Assembly: GCF_013255915.1 (NCBI RefSeq)
Contig: NZ_CP053896.1
Coordinates: 992,001-1,056,000, forward strand
Direction: 5' to 3'
Source of the DNA: Providencia rettgeri
GTDB taxonomy: Bacteria; Pseudomonadota; Gammaproteobacteria; Enterobacterales; Enterobacteriaceae
Length of the DNA stretch: 64,000 nt
Positions 17,317-27,616 of the stretch are shown piece after piece. Under the pieces are notes generated by a model. The model saw only the letters and a program-made list of their open reading frames with translations. It had not been told where the DNA came from and ran no database searches. The first letter of the stretch is position 1. Each line of letters begins with the position of its first letter. The position numbers were made by a program, and so were the translations under genes.

Positions 17317-17667
17317 TGTTGCTTTAATCTATACCTATTAATAAAGGATTAGCAATGTATTTACATCTTAATTACAACTTAGCTCACAAAAACGTCATAT
17401 AAAGGAAATTATCGTAGTAATTAGTCTTATTTGTTTTATGAAAAGTCAGGTTATTGGTTATGAGATACGGTGAATTTTGTCGATAGGGTCATGACAGCAC
17501 AATCAAAAGTAGAAACAAAATTATCCCTGTGCAACAATCTGACTATTAAAGATTAATTACTGATATCTATCTGAGTTTTGCCATGGAACGCCATTTTTCT
17601 TTTAGGATAATTTGGATGTAAATTAATCGTAATTTCTGTAACGTATTCTTAATTAAGAGGAAATCTC
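17317..17667. other. Intergenic region between fadE and gmhA
   Basis: A divergent intergenic stretch. Apart from the FadR-like site at its left end and the gmhA ribosome-binding site (AAGAGGAAA) at its right end, no repeat, RNA gene or conserved open reading frame was seen. Confidence 0.5.
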
Positions 17668-18246
17668 ATGTATCAAGACTTAATCCGCGGCGAGCTGACT
17701 GAAGCGGCCGAGACGTTATCGAATTTCCTTAGCGATGATGCCAATATTAATGCTATCCAACAGGCTGCCGTTCTACTTGCTGACTCTTTTAAAGCAGGTG
17801 GCAAAGTATTATCTTGTGGTAATGGGGGCTCTCACTGTGATGCAATGCATTTTGCTGAAGAATTAACAGGGCGTTATCGCGAAAACCGCCCAGGTTATCC
17901 TGCGATTGCTATTTCAGATGTGAGTCATTTATCTTGTGTGAGTAATGACTTCGGCTATGAGTATGTTTTTTCGCGCTTTATCGAAGCTGTTGGCATGAAA
18001 GGTGATGTTTTACTCGGAATTTCTACCTCAGGTAATTCAGGAAACATTATTAAAGCGATTGCCGCTGCGCGTGAAAAAGGTATGAAAGTCATCACGCTAA
18101 CAGGTAAAGATGGCGGGAAAATGGCTGGAACCGCGGATATTGAAATTCGTGTTCCACACTTTGGGTATGCCGACCGTATCCAAGAAATTCATATTAAAGT
18201 TATTCATATCTTAATTCAGTTAATCGAAAAAGAGATGGTGAAGTAA
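17668..18246 (+). CDS. gmhA: Sedoheptulose-7-phosphate isomerase
   Basis: GmhA (LpcA) converts sedoheptulose 7-phosphate to D-glycero-D-manno-heptose 7-phosphate, the first step of ADP-heptose synthesis for the LPS inner core. The 192-residue protein is a single SIS domain; [19 protein letters not shown] and [10 protein letters not shown] are the sugar-phosphate-binding motifs. ATG follows AAGAGGAAAT. In E. coli it also sits between fadE and yafJ. Confidence 0.96.
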   Translation: MYQDLIRGELTEAAETLSNFLSDDANINAIQQAAVLLADSFKAGGKVLSCGNGGSHCDAMHFAEELTGRYRENRPGYPAIAISDVSHLSCVSNDFGYEYVFSRFIEAVGMKGDVLLGISTSGNSGNIIKAIAAAREKGMKVITLTGKDGGKMAGTADIEIRVPHFGYADRIQEIHIKVIHILIQLIEKEMVK

Positions 18247-18272
18247 CGTTATTATTGATCAGGAGCTTTTAA

Positions 18273-19040
18273 ATGTGCGAGTTACTTGGCATGAGTGCCA
18301 ATGTTCCAACCGATATTTCGTTTAGCCTAAGTGGGTTAATTTCCCGAGGGGGCCAAACAGGCCCACATAAAGATGGTTGGGGAATTACCTTTTATGAGGG
18401 GCTCGGGTGTCGCACATTTAAAGATCCTCAACCCAGTTTTTTATCACCTGTCGCTCGTTTTGTGCAGGAATACCCGATTAAATCAGAAAGTGTTGTTGCG
18501 CATATTCGCCAAGCAAATCGGGGGGATGTGTCGTTAGCAAATACTCACCCCTTTACTCGTGAGCTATGGGGACGTAATTGGACTTATGCACATAATGGGC
18601 AGTTAAAGGGGTATCGTACACTGAAAACTGGACGTTATTGCCCAATAGGTGAAACTGATAGCGAATGGGCATTTTGTTGGATACTTCATCAACTCAGTGA
18701 AAAATACCCACGCAGGCCATCGAATTGGAAAAGCGTGTTCCGTTTTATTGGGACATTAGCTGACCAATTACGTCATAAAGGGGTATTTAATATGTTGCTG
18801 TCTGATGGGCAATATATGATGGCCTTTAGCTCGACGAATTTACATTGGTTAACGCGTAAGGCACCGTTTGGTAAAGCAAAATTACTTGACCAAGATATTG
18901 AAATCGATTTTGAGCAGTGCACGACCCCCACTGATGTGGTCTCTGTTATCGCAACGCAACCACTAACGGGTAATGAAAACTGGCAGCGAATTGACCCAGG
19001 TAATTTCGTCTTATTCTATCTTGGTGAGCGCATATTGTGA
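18273..19040 (+). CDS. yafJ: Class II glutamine amidotransferase YafJ
   Basis: A 255-residue protein of the Ntn-hydrolase class II glutamine amidotransferase family. The catalytic cysteine is residue 2 (M-C-E-L-L-G-M-S-A), exposed after Met removal, and G-W-G-I, H-I-R-Q-A-N, T-H-P-F and the H-N-G-Q-L loop form the glutaminase site. No synthetase domain is attached, so the acceptor is unknown. ATG follows AGGAGCTTTT. It ends 30 bases inside the convergent yafK/dpaA gene. Confidence 0.9.
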   Translation: MCELLGMSANVPTDISFSLSGLISRGGQTGPHKDGWGITFYEGLGCRTFKDPQPSFLSPVARFVQEYPIKSESVVAHIRQANRGDVSLANTHPFTRELWGRNWTYAHNGQLKGYRTLKTGRYCPIGETDSEWAFCWILHQLSEKYPRRPSNWKSVFRFIGTLADQLRHKGVFNMLLSDGQYMMAFSSTNLHWLTRKAPFGKAKLLDQDIEIDFEQCTTPTDVVSVIATQPLTGNENWQRIDPGNFVLFYLGERIL

Positions 19041-19748
19041 TTTAGACCCTAACAATTTTGTTGGGGTATCAGCTTGGTCAATAACCGCATATTTACCTAA
19101 AGCGACCGACACCTCGGCAGGCCTTCCTGTGCGGTTGAAATACTCGTAAGCGGGTTGTAGCTGCTTCCAGAAGGCATAATGGCTGGAATTACGGTAGCGC
19201 AGCATATTTTCATTTGTCATTTTAAATGGGTAAATGCTGACATTAATGACCGACTGTCCGCTGAGTAAGGCCGTTTCTACTGTTTGGTAAATCTCACCCA
19301 TATATTTATCGGTCATGGCATAACATCCCACCGAAACGCAACTGCCGTGGATCATAAGATAGCTACCGCTATAGCCTTGCGCTTTATCAAACTCATTAGG
19401 AAAACCAATATTGATAGATCGGTAATACCGACTATTAGGATTGAGCTGTTCCGCTGTAATTTGATAAAATCCTTCTGGACTTTTCAGATCGCCTTCAATT
19501 TTTTTGGGTCCTAGCCCTCCTGAAAACTTACAAATTGGGTAAGTTTTCGACAGTTTATATTTTCCTGATGGTGTTTTTTGGTAGAGTTCTAATAAACCTT
19601 CTTGCTTAAATATTTGAATAAAAATGGATGAGTTTGAGCTATCCGATACGTTATTATTAAGTAGAAATGAATAGTTACTTGCCTGAATAGCAGGAGAATA
19701 TATGAGTACAAATAAAAAAATTGCACTAAAAAATTTACTTAATTTCAT
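19011..19748 (-). CDS. dpaA: L,D-transpeptidase-family protein DpaA (YafK)
   Basis: A 245-residue exported protein of the YkuD (L,D-transpeptidase) fold. The signal peptide spans about residues 1-23 (I-F-L-F-V-L-I-Y...I-Q-A-S), and the catalytic motif H-G-S-C-V-S-V-G-C-Y-A-M-T lies in the middle. Its E. coli homologue (YafK, also called LdtF or DpaA) releases Braun lipoprotein from peptidoglycan rather than making crosslinks. Convergent with yafJ, overlapping it by 30 bases, as in the E. coli gmhA-yafJ-yafK neighbourhood. Confidence 0.9.
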   Translation of the reverse strand: MKLSKFFSAIFLFVLIYSPAIQASNYSFLLNNNVSDSSNSSIFIQIFKQEGLLELYQKTPSGKYKLSKTYPICKFSGGLGPKKIEGDLKSPEGFYQITAEQLNPNSRYYRSINIGFPNEFDKAQGYSGSYLMIHGSCVSVGCYAMTDKYMGEIYQTVETALLSGQSVINVSIYPFKMTNENMLRYRNSSHYAFWKQLQPAYEYFNRTGRPAEVSVALGKYAVIDQADTPTKLLGSKSQYALTKIE

Positions 19749-20164
19749 ATTTAAGCCATATCAAGAAAATGTTTTTGAACAAAAAGAGTACATATTTTAT
19801 GCATTCTAGACGAGTAAATCGAAAATTAATATAGTTTGTTAATAGTTTTTAAATGAACCTTTATTGTGTAAATAATAAACAATGATCGATAAATATGAGC
19901 TTAAATATCGACAATACCGAATTGTTAACAGAAAAATTTAAATATTAATGCAATTTGCTTGAACTATGTCACTTCTATAGCCGGACATAGAGAGTGGGAA
20001 CTGATAAAATTGTGGGTGGCAGAAGATAAAATTTAGTAACAATTATGTGAGAATACCTGCTTAAGTGATGACGATTACTTGAGCTATTTTTTATTTAATG
20101 AGTCGCTATCATTCATTGCTGAATCGTTAGCTTAGGGTTTAACTGATAAACTTGTGCAGATCTT
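19749..20164. other. Intergenic region upstream of nqrA
   Basis: A 416-base AT-rich divergent stretch that must hold the promoters of the nqr operon and of dpaA. No convincing sigma-70 pair, regulator site or RNA gene could be picked out by eye. The nqrA start lacks a strong Shine-Dalgarno sequence. Confidence 0.4.
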
Positions 20165-21508
20165 ATGATTAAAATTAAAAAAGGCCTCAACCTTCCTATC
20201 GCAGGTGAGCCAGCCCAAGTGATAGAAGACGGCCCGAAAATTCAACACGTAGCTGTGCTAGGTGAGGAATATGTCGGAATGCGTCCTTCGATGCTGGTTA
20301 AAGAAGGTGAGCGTGTAGTTAAAGGACAGGTTCTTTTTGAAGATAAAAAGAACCCAGGGGTTTTATTTACAAGCCCAGCCTGCGGTAAAATTGTTGCTAT
20401 TCATCGTGGTGAGCGTCGTGTGCTTCAATCTGTTGTCATCGAAATTGATGGTGATGAACAAGAAACATTTGCAGCTTATACTCGTGATGAGCTATCAACA
20501 TTAACGCAACAACAAGTCGAAGATAACTTGATCAAATCGGGTCTGTGGACATCTTTAAGAACGCGTCCATTTAGCCGTTCACCACAACCGGGTTCTTCAC
20601 CTATCGCTATTTTTGTCACTGCAATGGATACTAACCCACTTGCAGCGGATCCTGTTTTAATTATTAAAGAGCAAGAACAAGCATTTAACGATGGGCTTTT
20701 GGTTCTAAGTCGTTTAACAGAAGGTAAAATCCATGTGTGTCATGGAGAGGGAGACTTACCGAAGAATACGGCACATAACCAAATTTCTTATACTCAGTTT
20801 GCAGGGCCGCATCCTGCTGGTTTAGCGGGAACTCATATTCATTTCTTAGAACCTGTGAGTATTAAGAAAAAAGTTTGGAGCCTTAATTACCAAGACGTTA
20901 TTGCTATTGGTAAGCTATTTGTTACGGGTCACCTATACACAGACCGCGTGATTTCATTAGCAGGGCCACAAGTTGAAAAACCTCGTCTTCTGCGTACTCG
21001 CCTAGGTGCTGATTTATATGAATTAACACAAGGTCAGCTTAAAGCGGGTGAAAATCGTATTATTTCCGGTTCAGTCCTTTGGGGCGTGACATGCGATGAT
21101 ACCCATCACTATCTTGGTCGTTTTCATAATCAAGTCTCAGTGTTAGCCGAAGGTCGCAATAAAGAGTTATTTGGCTGGATTATGCCTGGTGTTAATAAAT
21201 TTACGATTACTCGTACCACAATCGGGCATTTCCTGAAAAATAAACGTTTTAATTTTACAACGACAATGAACGGTGGCGAGCGTTCGATGGTGCCAATTGG
21301 TAACTACGAGCGAGTCATGCCTCTCGATATCATGGTCACTCATTTATTGCGCGATCTCCTTGCTGGAGACACTGACTCATCACAAGAATTGGGCTGTTTA
21401 GAGTTGGACGAAGAAGATTTAGGTTTATGTACCTACGTTTGCCCAGCGAAATATGAATATGGTCCGGTGCTACGCGATGTTCTGACCAAGATTGAGCTAG
21501 AAGGGTGA
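20165..21508 (+). CDS. nqrA: Na+-translocating NADH:quinone reductase subunit A
   Basis: NqrA is the peripheral cytoplasmic subunit of the Na+-pumping NADH:ubiquinone oxidoreductase and contributes to quinone binding. The 447-residue sequence begins with the typical [14 protein letters not shown] and has [27 protein letters not shown] and the C-terminal [12 protein letters not shown] segments of the family. It opens a tightly packed six-gene operon; nqrB starts 4 bases after it. Confidence 0.97.
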   Translation: MIKIKKGLNLPIAGEPAQVIEDGPKIQHVAVLGEEYVGMRPSMLVKEGERVVKGQVLFEDKKNPGVLFTSPACGKIVAIHRGERRVLQSVVIEIDGDEQETFAAYTRDELSTLTQQQVEDNLIKSGLWTSLRTRPFSRSPQPGSSPIAIFVTAMDTNPLAADPVLIIKEQEQAFNDGLLVLSRLTEGKIHVCHGEGDLPKNTAHNQISYTQFAGPHPAGLAGTHIHFLEPVSIKKKVWSLNYQDVIAIGKLFVTGHLYTDRVISLAGPQVEKPRLLRTRLGADLYELTQGQLKAGENRIISGSVLWGVTCDDTHHYLGRFHNQVSVLAEGRNKELFGWIMPGVNKFTITRTTIGHFLKNKRFNFTTTMNGGERSMVPIGNYERVMPLDIMVTHLLRDLLAGDTDSSQELGCLELDEEDLGLCTYVCPAKYEYGPVLRDVLTKIELEG

Positions 21509-21512
21509 TTCC

Positions 21513-22751
21513 ATGGGTCTGAAAAATTTATTTGAAAAGTATGAGCACCATTTTGAGCCCGGTGGAAAGCTAGAAAAATACTATGCGTTATTTGAAGCAG
21601 TTTCGACTGTTTTTTACACGCCGGGTACGGTAACAAAAGGGCGTTCTCATGTCAGGGATACTATTGACCTGAAACGTATGATGATATTGGTGTGGCTAGC
21701 GGTTTTCCCAGCTATGTTCTGGGGAATGTATAACGTTGGTAACCAAGCCATCCCAGCTTTGCATCAATTATATAGCGGGGCTGAATTACAGCAAGTTCTA
21801 GCTAGTGATTGGCATTATAGCTTAGCGCAGTTTTTAGGCGCATCACTTTCGATGGATGCGGGATGGGGAAGTAAAATGCTGCTGGGTGCAGTGTATTTCC
21901 TTCCTATTTATGCAGTCGTTTTCTTAGTCGGTGGTTTCTGGGAAGTGTTATTCGCCATGATCCGCGGCCATGAAATAAACGAAGGCTTCTTTATTACCTC
22001 GATTCTATTTGCCTTAATTGTGCCGCCAACCATTCCTTTATGGCAGGCTGCATTAGGTATCACGTTCGGGGTTGTTATTGCGAAAGAAATTTTTGGCGGT
22101 ACTGGGCGTAACTTCTTAAACCCGGCATTGGCTGGACGTGCTTTCTTATTCTTTGCTTATCCTGCTCAAATATCAGGTGACTTAGTTTGGACCGCTGCAG
22201 ATGGCTTCTCTGGTGCAACACCATTATCACAATGGGCAACAGGTGGTGAGCATGCGCTAATGAACACAGTGACTCATGAGCCTATTACTTGGATGCAAGC
22301 CTTTTTAGGTAATATGCCAGGTTCAATTGGTGAAGTGTCAACTCTGATGCTGTTTATTGGTGGGGCTCTTATCATGTTCTTCCGTATCGCATCATGGCGC
22401 ATTGTTGCTGGTGTGATGGTTGGTATGATTGCAATGTCCTACCTATTCAACGCGATTGGCTCTGATACCAACCCGTTATTTGCTATGCCATGGTGGTGGC
22501 ACATGGTACTCGGTGGCTTCGCATTCGGTATGATTTTTATGGCGACAGACCCAGTATCAGCTTCATTCACAGACAAAGGTAAATGGGCGTACGGCATTCT
22601 GATCGGTGTAATGTGTGTTCTTATCAGGGTTGTTAACCCAGCTTATCCAGAAGGGATGATGCTGGCGATCCTATTCGCCAACCTGTTTGCTCCTCTGTTT
22701 GACTATCTGGTCGTTCAAGCAAATATTAAGCGGAGAAAAGCTCGTGGCTAA
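21513..22751 (+). CDS. nqrB: Na+-NQR subunit B, FMN-bearing membrane subunit
   Basis: NqrB (412 residues, many transmembrane helices) forms much of the Na+ pathway and carries a covalently bound FMN. The acceptor threonine is T236 in G-F-S-G-A-T-P-L, at exactly the position known in Vibrio. The flavin is attached by ApbE, encoded at the end of this cluster. The gene overlaps nqrC by 8 bases. Confidence 0.97.
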   Translation: MGLKNLFEKYEHHFEPGGKLEKYYALFEAVSTVFYTPGTVTKGRSHVRDTIDLKRMMILVWLAVFPAMFWGMYNVGNQAIPALHQLYSGAELQQVLASDWHYSLAQFLGASLSMDAGWGSKMLLGAVYFLPIYAVVFLVGGFWEVLFAMIRGHEINEGFFITSILFALIVPPTIPLWQAALGITFGVVIAKEIFGGTGRNFLNPALAGRAFLFFAYPAQISGDLVWTAADGFSGATPLSQWATGGEHALMNTVTHEPITWMQAFLGNMPGSIGEVSTLMLFIGGALIMFFRIASWRIVAGVMVGMIAMSYLFNAIGSDTNPLFAMPWWWHMVLGGFAFGMIFMATDPVSASFTDKGKWAYGILIGVMCVLIRVVNPAYPEGMMLAILFANLFAPLFDYLVVQANIKRRKARG

Positions 22752-23538
22752 TGAAAAACCAATTAATAACGATAGCGTCGGCAGAACATTTCTAGTTGTT
22801 TTTATTCTTTGTCTAGTGTGCTCTATTGTCGTCGCAGGTGCTGCCGTTGGTTTAAAACCACAGCAGCAAGAACAGATTCAGTTAGATACTCAACGTAACA
22901 TTTTAAGTGTTGCTGGGTTGCTACAGCCTAAAATGACCGCTGAGGAAGTTCAAAATGTGTATAAGGATCGCATCGAACCTAAACTTTTGAATTTTAAAAC
23001 TAATGAATTATCTGATAGCACTAGCCGTTATGACTTAAATAGCGAGCTACGCAGCGAAGAAACGAGTATTGCACTCTCTCCTGCAGAGGATATTGCAAAA
23101 ATCCGCCGTCGTGCCAATAGCGCTGAAATCTATTTGGTTAAAGATGAAGCAGGAAAAGTATCACAAATTATTTTACCTGTTTACGGTTCTGGTTTGTGGT
23201 CTGTCATGTATGCCTTTATTGCGGTAGATGTAGATGGTGTTACCTCTCGTGGTATTACTTACTACGCACATGGTGAAACACCAGGGCTGGGTGGTGAGGT
23301 TGATAACCCTCAGTGGAAAGCACAATGGCCAGGTAAAAAGCTGTTCAATGAACAGGGGGTTCCGGCAATTAAAATCGTGCGCGGTGGTGCTACAGATAAC
23401 CCATACGGTATCGACGGCCTTTCAGGTGCGACTCTAACATCGAACGGGATCCAACATATGTTTGATTTCTGGTTAGGGGATAACGGTTTTGGTCCGTTCC
23501 TGAAAAAAGTACGTGAAGGAGCGCTGAATAATGGCTGA
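22744..23538 (+). CDS. nqrC: Na+-NQR subunit C, covalent FMN protein
   Basis: NqrC has one N-terminal transmembrane helix and a periplasmic FMN-binding domain; it passes electrons from the 2Fe-2S centre toward NqrB. The flavinylation motif S-G-A-T-L-T lies near residue 230. The start is GTG 22744 ([11 protein letters not shown]), 264 residues, with GGAG just upstream; this agrees with homologues, whereas an upstream in-frame ATG at 22687 would extend 57 bases further into nqrB. The 3' end overlaps nqrD by 8 bases. Confidence 0.95.
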   Translation: MANEKPINNDSVGRTFLVVFILCLVCSIVVAGAAVGLKPQQQEQIQLDTQRNILSVAGLLQPKMTAEEVQNVYKDRIEPKLLNFKTNELSDSTSRYDLNSELRSEETSIALSPAEDIAKIRRRANSAEIYLVKDEAGKVSQIILPVYGSGLWSVMYAFIAVDVDGVTSRGITYYAHGETPGLGGEVDNPQWKAQWPGKKLFNEQGVPAIKIVRGGATDNPYGIDGLSGATLTSNGIQHMFDFWLGDNGFGPFLKKVREGALNNG

Positions 23539-24160
23539 TTCAAAAGAAGTAAAACGCGTCCTACTTGGGCCGCTATTTGATAACAACCCAATTGCTTTAC
23601 AGGTATTAGGGGTTTGTTCTGCACTTGCAGTGACAACGAAGTTAGAAACCGCACTCGTTATGACGATCGCTGTAACCTTAGTAACGGCTTTTTCTAACTT
23701 CTTTATCTCACTCATCAGGAACTATATTCCGAGCAGTGTGCGTATTATCGTTCAAATGGCGATCATTGCATCTTTAGTTATTGTCGTTGACCAAATTTTA
23801 CGTGCATACGCCTATGAAATATCAAAACAACTTTCTGTATTTGTTGGCTTGATTATTACTAACTGTATCGTCATGGGACGTGCTGAAGCTTACGCAATGA
23901 AAGCACCACCAATTGAAAGCTTCATGGACGGTATTGGTAACGGCCTTGGTTATGGTGTGATCCTTGTTTTAGTCGGCTTTTTCCGTGAGTTATTTGGTTC
24001 CGGCAAATTGTTTGGTATCACAGTTTTTGAATCACTACAAACCGGTGGTTGGTACATGCCAAATGGCTTGTTCCTCCTCGCGCCAAGTGCATTCTTTATC
24101 ATTGGTATGCTGATTTGGGGACTACGTACTCTGAAACCAGCTCAGGTAGAGAAGGACTAA
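23531..24160 (+). CDS. nqrD: Na+-NQR subunit D
   Basis: NqrD is a 209-residue integral membrane subunit related to NqrE and RnfE. NqrD and NqrE together coordinate an intramembrane iron centre through conserved cysteines; here one lies in [12 protein letters not shown]. Start overlaps nqrC by 8 bases; nqrE begins 4 bases downstream. Confidence 0.97.
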   Translation: MADSKEVKRVLLGPLFDNNPIALQVLGVCSALAVTTKLETALVMTIAVTLVTAFSNFFISLIRNYIPSSVRIIVQMAIIASLVIVVDQILRAYAYEISKQLSVFVGLIITNCIVMGRAEAYAMKAPPIESFMDGIGNGLGYGVILVLVGFFRELFGSGKLFGITVFESLQTGGWYMPNGLFLLAPSAFFIIGMLIWGLRTLKPAQVEKD

Positions 24161-24164
24161 TCAC

Positions 24165-24761
24165 ATGGAACACTATATTAGCCTATTTGTTAAAGCCATT
24201 TTTATTGAAAATATGGCATTAGCGTTTTTCTTGGGAATGTGTACTTTCCTTGCGGTGTCGAAGAATGTAAAAACCGCTTTTGGACTGGGTATCGCTGTAA
24301 CGGTAGTTCTGGGGATCTCTGTCCCAGCCAATAACTTAGTATACAACTTGGTGTTACGTGATGGTGCGATTGCCGAAGGTATCGATTTATCCTTCTTGAA
24401 CTTCATCACTTTTATCGGTGTTATTGCCGCGTTAGTTCAGATTCTTGAAATGATTTTAGACCGCTACTTCCCGTCACTGTATAACGCGTTAGGTATCTTT
24501 TTGCCATTGATTACCGTTAACTGTGCCATTTTCGGTGGTGTTTCTTTCATGGCTCAGCGTGATTATAACTTTAGCGAATCGATTGTGTATGGGTTCGGTT
24601 CGGGGATCGGCTGGATGCTCGCAATCGTATTGCTGGCGGCTATCCGTGAGAAGATGAAGTACTCAGATATTCCATCGGGTCTAAAAGGGTTAGGTATCAC
24701 CTTTGTGACAACCGGTTTAATGGCATTGGGCTTTATGTCCTTCTCCGGTGTGCAGCTATAA
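24165..24761 (+). CDS. nqrE: Na+-NQR subunit E
   Basis: NqrE (198 residues, about six helices, inverted-topology partner of NqrD). The conserved segments [16 protein letters not shown] and [11 protein letters not shown] contain the cysteines of the intramembrane iron site. It belongs to the same transcription unit, 15 bases before nqrF. Confidence 0.97.
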   Translation: MEHYISLFVKAIFIENMALAFFLGMCTFLAVSKNVKTAFGLGIAVTVVLGISVPANNLVYNLVLRDGAIAEGIDLSFLNFITFIGVIAALVQILEMILDRYFPSLYNALGIFLPLITVNCAIFGGVSFMAQRDYNFSESIVYGFGSGIGWMLAIVLLAAIREKMKYSDIPSGLKGLGITFVTTGLMALGFMSFSGVQL

Positions 24762-24776
24762 AGGCGAGAAGAATTC

Positions 24777-26003
24777 ATGGAAATTATTATTTTAGGTGTC
24801 GTGATGTTTACCCTGATTGTCTTGGTGCTGACAGGTTTAATCCTGTTTGCTAAATCCAAGCTAGTCAATACAGGGAACATCAAAGTTGAAGTTAATGGCG
24901 ATCCAGACAAAAGTTTTGAAGCTCCGGCGGGCGACAAACTGTTAGGCATGCTATCAAACCAAGGTATTTTTGTTTCATCAGCATGTGGCGGCGGTGGCTC
25001 TTGTGGTCAGTGCCGTGTGAAAATCAAAGAAGGCGGTGGTGATATTCTGCCAACTGAGCTTTCACACATCAACAAACGTGAAGCAAAAGAAGGCTGCCGA
25101 TTAGCGTGTCAGGTCAACGTTAAGCAAGATTTAAAAATTGAGCTTCCAGAAGAAATTTTTGGTGTGAAAAAATGGGAGTGTGAAGTTATTTCTAATGATA
25201 ACAAAGCCACTTTCATTAAAGAGCTTAAACTGAAAATTCCAGAAGGAGAGGTAGTTCCTTTCCGTGCGGGTGGTTTTATTCAGATTGAATGTCCGGCACA
25301 TGTTGTCAAATACGAAGATTTTGATGTACCAGAAGAGTACCGCGAAGATTGGGATAAATTTAACCTGTTCCGTTATGTATCTGAGGTTAAAGAGCCAACT
25401 GTTCGCGCCTATTCGATGGCAAACTACCCGGAAGAGTATGGCATTATCATGCTAAACGTGCGTATTGCTACGCCACCACCTCGTAATCCAGATGTCCCAC
25501 CGGGGATCATGTCTTCTTATATTTGGTCATTAAAGCCAGGGGATAAAGTCACTATTTCTGGGCCGTTTGGTGAATTCTTTGCTAAAGAAACGGAAGCAGA
25601 AATGGTGTTTATCGGTGGTGGTGCGGGAATGGCGCCAATGCGTTCTCACATATTTGACCAACTGCGTCGTTTGGATTCTAAACGTAAGATCAGTTTCTGG
25701 TATGGTGCGCGTTCAGTCCGTGAAATGTTCTACACTGAAGATTTTGACCAACTTGCCGCAGAACATGAAAACTTTACATGGCATGTCGCGCTTTCAGACC
25801 CTATGCCTGAAGATAATTGGGATGGTTATACAGGTTTCATCCATAATGTCTTATATGAAAACTACTTAAAAGACCATCCAGCGCCAGAAGATTGTGAGTT
25901 CTATATGTGTGGACCTCCAATGATGAATGCTGCTGTGATTAAAATGTTGAAAGACCTCGGTGTTGAAGATGAAAATATCCTGTTGGATGACTTCGGTGGT
26001 TAA
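24777..26003 (+). CDS. nqrF: Na+-NQR subunit F, NADH dehydrogenase module
   Basis: NqrF is the electron entry subunit. In order: one N-terminal transmembrane helix (residues 2-25), a plant-type ferredoxin domain with the 2Fe-2S ligands in [10 protein letters not shown] and a later C, an FAD-binding domain (R-A-Y-S-M-A-N-Y) and an NADH-binding domain ([12 protein letters not shown], then M-C-G-P-P-M-M-N) ending in D-D-F-G-G. 408 residues, the usual length. Confidence 0.97.
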   Translation: MEIIILGVVMFTLIVLVLTGLILFAKSKLVNTGNIKVEVNGDPDKSFEAPAGDKLLGMLSNQGIFVSSACGGGGSCGQCRVKIKEGGGDILPTELSHINKREAKEGCRLACQVNVKQDLKIELPEEIFGVKKWECEVISNDNKATFIKELKLKIPEGEVVPFRAGGFIQIECPAHVVKYEDFDVPEEYREDWDKFNLFRYVSEVKEPTVRAYSMANYPEEYGIIMLNVRIATPPPRNPDVPPGIMSSYIWSLKPGDKVTISGPFGEFFAKETEAEMVFIGGGAGMAPMRSHIFDQLRRLDSKRKISFWYGARSVREMFYTEDFDQLAAEHENFTWHVALSDPMPEDNWDGYTGFIHNVLYENYLKDHPAPEDCEFYMCGPPMMNAAVIKMLKDLGVEDENILLDDFGG

Positions 26004-26056
26004 GCAACTTAGCTGATTTTATTAGACTTATCAAAGTCAGTAGACAGTAACACTTT

Positions 26057-26090
26057 AAAGAGGGAAAATATTTTCCCTCTTTGTGATTTT
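26057..26090 (+). terminator. Perfect palindrome after nqrF, probable terminator
   Basis: AAAGAGGGAAAAT at 26057-26069 and ATTTTCCCTCTTT at 26070-26082 form a 26-base perfect palindrome followed by GTGATTTT. It may reduce rather than stop transcription into apbE and nqrM. Confidence 0.65.
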
Positions 26091-26092
26091 AG

Positions 26093-26138
26093 TAAATCTA
26101 TTAAGTGCTAATTAGTTAGCGCTTAATAGGTAGATTTA
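26093..26138. repeat. Imperfect inverted repeat between nqrF and apbE
   Basis: TAAATCTA and TAGATTTA at the outer ends and TTAAGTGCTAA / TTAGCGCTTAA inside form a long stem with a 4-base loop and a 3-base bulge. It directly follows the nqrF palindrome. Function unknown; no T-run follows. Confidence 0.5.
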
Positions 26139-26243
26139 TAATTATTTTGACTGGAACATTCTCTGCATGGGTGACGATGTAAAGTGTGTTAATAGTCTGG
26201 GCGGCCTTAACAAAATGCGCTCATGATTGACGCGGAGAAAATT

Positions 26244-27275
26244 ATGCTAAGTAAAAGAATCTATACCCCAATACTGCTATTTGTTGCAGCTCTGTTTCTT
26301 ACTGCCTGTGGTGGACCTGAACAACAGAATCTTCAGGGGCAAACGATGGGGACGTACTATTCGGTTAAATATGTTACAGATTCTTCGGAGCCAAAGCCTG
26401 AAGTCATTCAAGCCGAAATAGATAAACGTTTGGAGGAAGTTAACGACCAAATGTCAACATATCGCCCAGATTCAGAATTAAGTCGTTTTAATCAATTTAA
26501 AGAAGTGAATACGCCGTTCCCAGTTTCTGCAGCAACCGCAACTGTGGTTAAAAAAGCCATTGAAATTAATAAGCTTACTAATGGTTCATTAGATGTAACG
26601 GTTGGGCCTTTAGTTAATTTATGGGGTTTTGGCCCTGAAGGAAGAGTGACTAAAGCGCCTTCTGATGAAGAGTTGGCTAAGCGTAGAGCCTGGACTGGTA
26701 TCGAGAAACTCTCGGTTCAGGATAATAACCTAATTAAAACGATCCCTGAGCTGTACGTCGACCTTTCCTCAATTGCTAAAGGTTATGGTGTCGACGTTGT
26801 TGCTGAATATTTAGAATCATTGGATATCAATAATTATATGGTTGATATTGGTGGTGAAGTGCGTACGAAAGGAACAAATGGTAAAGAAGTACCATGGCGT
26901 ATTGCAATAGAAAAACCTGTAGCGGATGGGGTAAGCCAAACAGCACAAGAGATTATTGAACCAGGTGACCGTTCTATCGCTACATCAGGAGATTACCGTA
27001 ATTATTTCGAGCAAGATGGCGTTCGTTTTTCTCATACCATTGACCCAAAAACAGGCAAGCCAATCACTCATAATTTAGTTTCTATTACGGTGATTGCAGA
27101 AAATTGCATGAGTGCTGATGGCCTATCTACGGGGCTAAATGTTTTAGGGCCTGAAGTTGGCTTTGATTTAGCTGAAAAAATGAATATTCCTGTTTTTATG
27201 ATTGTTAAGACAGATAAAGGTTTTGAAGAGCGTTATACTAAGGCATTCGAACCATTTTTAACTAAAAAACAGTAG
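26244..27275 (+). CDS. apbE: FAD:protein FMN transferase (lipoprotein)
   Basis: ApbE transfers FMN from FAD onto threonines of NqrB and NqrC. The 343-residue protein starts at ATG 26244 (M-L-S-K-R-I-Y, GGAG upstream) and has a lipoprotein signal ending L-T-A-C, so it is anchored facing the periplasm. Family motifs are G-Q-T-M-G-T-Y-Y, M-S-T-Y-R-P-D-S-E-L-S-R-F, D-L-S-S-I-A-K-G-Y-G-V-D and H-T-I-D-P-K-T-G-K-P-I. Its place right after nqrF fits its substrates. Confidence 0.95.
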   Translation: MLSKRIYTPILLFVAALFLTACGGPEQQNLQGQTMGTYYSVKYVTDSSEPKPEVIQAEIDKRLEEVNDQMSTYRPDSELSRFNQFKEVNTPFPVSAATATVVKKAIEINKLTNGSLDVTVGPLVNLWGFGPEGRVTKAPSDEELAKRRAWTGIEKLSVQDNNLIKTIPELYVDLSSIAKGYGVDVVAEYLESLDINNYMVDIGGEVRTKGTNGKEVPWRIAIEKPVADGVSQTAQEIIEPGDRSIATSGDYRNYFEQDGVRFSHTIDPKTGKPITHNLVSITVIAENCMSADGLSTGLNVLGPEVGFDLAEKMNIPVFMIVKTDKGFEERYTKAFEPFLTKKQ

Positions 27276-27292
27276 TTGTGGGAGGATAAAAG

Positions 27293-27520
27293 ATGCTAAA
27301 TGTTTTTATTGCAGCCTTTGTACTGTTTTTGCTGGCCTTTTTAGGCATGTCACTTGGATATATTATTAAGCGTAAGAGTATCCAAGGTAGCTGTGGCGGG
27401 TTAAGCAGTATTGGTGTTGATAAAGTGTGTGATTGCCCTGAGCCTTGCGATGCACGTAAAAAGCGTATGGCACGTGAAGAAGCCCGCCAAAAAATACTGG
27501 ATAAAAATCGTATTATTTGA
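27293..27520 (+). CDS. nqrM: Na+-NQR maturation protein NqrM
   Basis: NqrM (DUF539) is needed to assemble the NqrD/E intramembrane iron centre. The 75-residue protein has a single N-terminal transmembrane helix and four conserved cysteines in S-C-G-G-L and V-C-D-C-P-E-P-C, then a basic tail. It sits 17 bases after apbE behind a GGGAGG ribosome-binding site. Confidence 0.94.
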   Translation: MLNVFIAAFVLFLLAFLGMSLGYIIKRKSIQGSCGGLSSIGVDKVCDCPEPCDARKKRMAREEARQKILDKNRII

Positions 27521-27558
27521 ATAGTAATATTTAACGGTTCTATAACTAGTAATGAGCC

Positions 27559-27591
27559 GGAGATGTCTAAATATAGTTATTAGACATCTCC
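27559..27591. terminator. Strong hairpin between nqrM and the convergent orphan gene
   Basis: GGAGATGTCTAA at 27559-27570 pairs perfectly with TTAGACATCTCC at 27580-27591 (9-base loop). No good T-run follows on either strand, so a terminator role is only likely by position. Confidence 0.5.
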
Positions 27592-27616
27592 AAATATTAC
27601 TTTCCCGTTATACAGC

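Noticed and set aside
24563-24949. Long minus-strand open frame opposite nqrE/nqrF
   Set aside because: Antisense shadow created by codon usage of the nqr genes; no ribosome-binding site.
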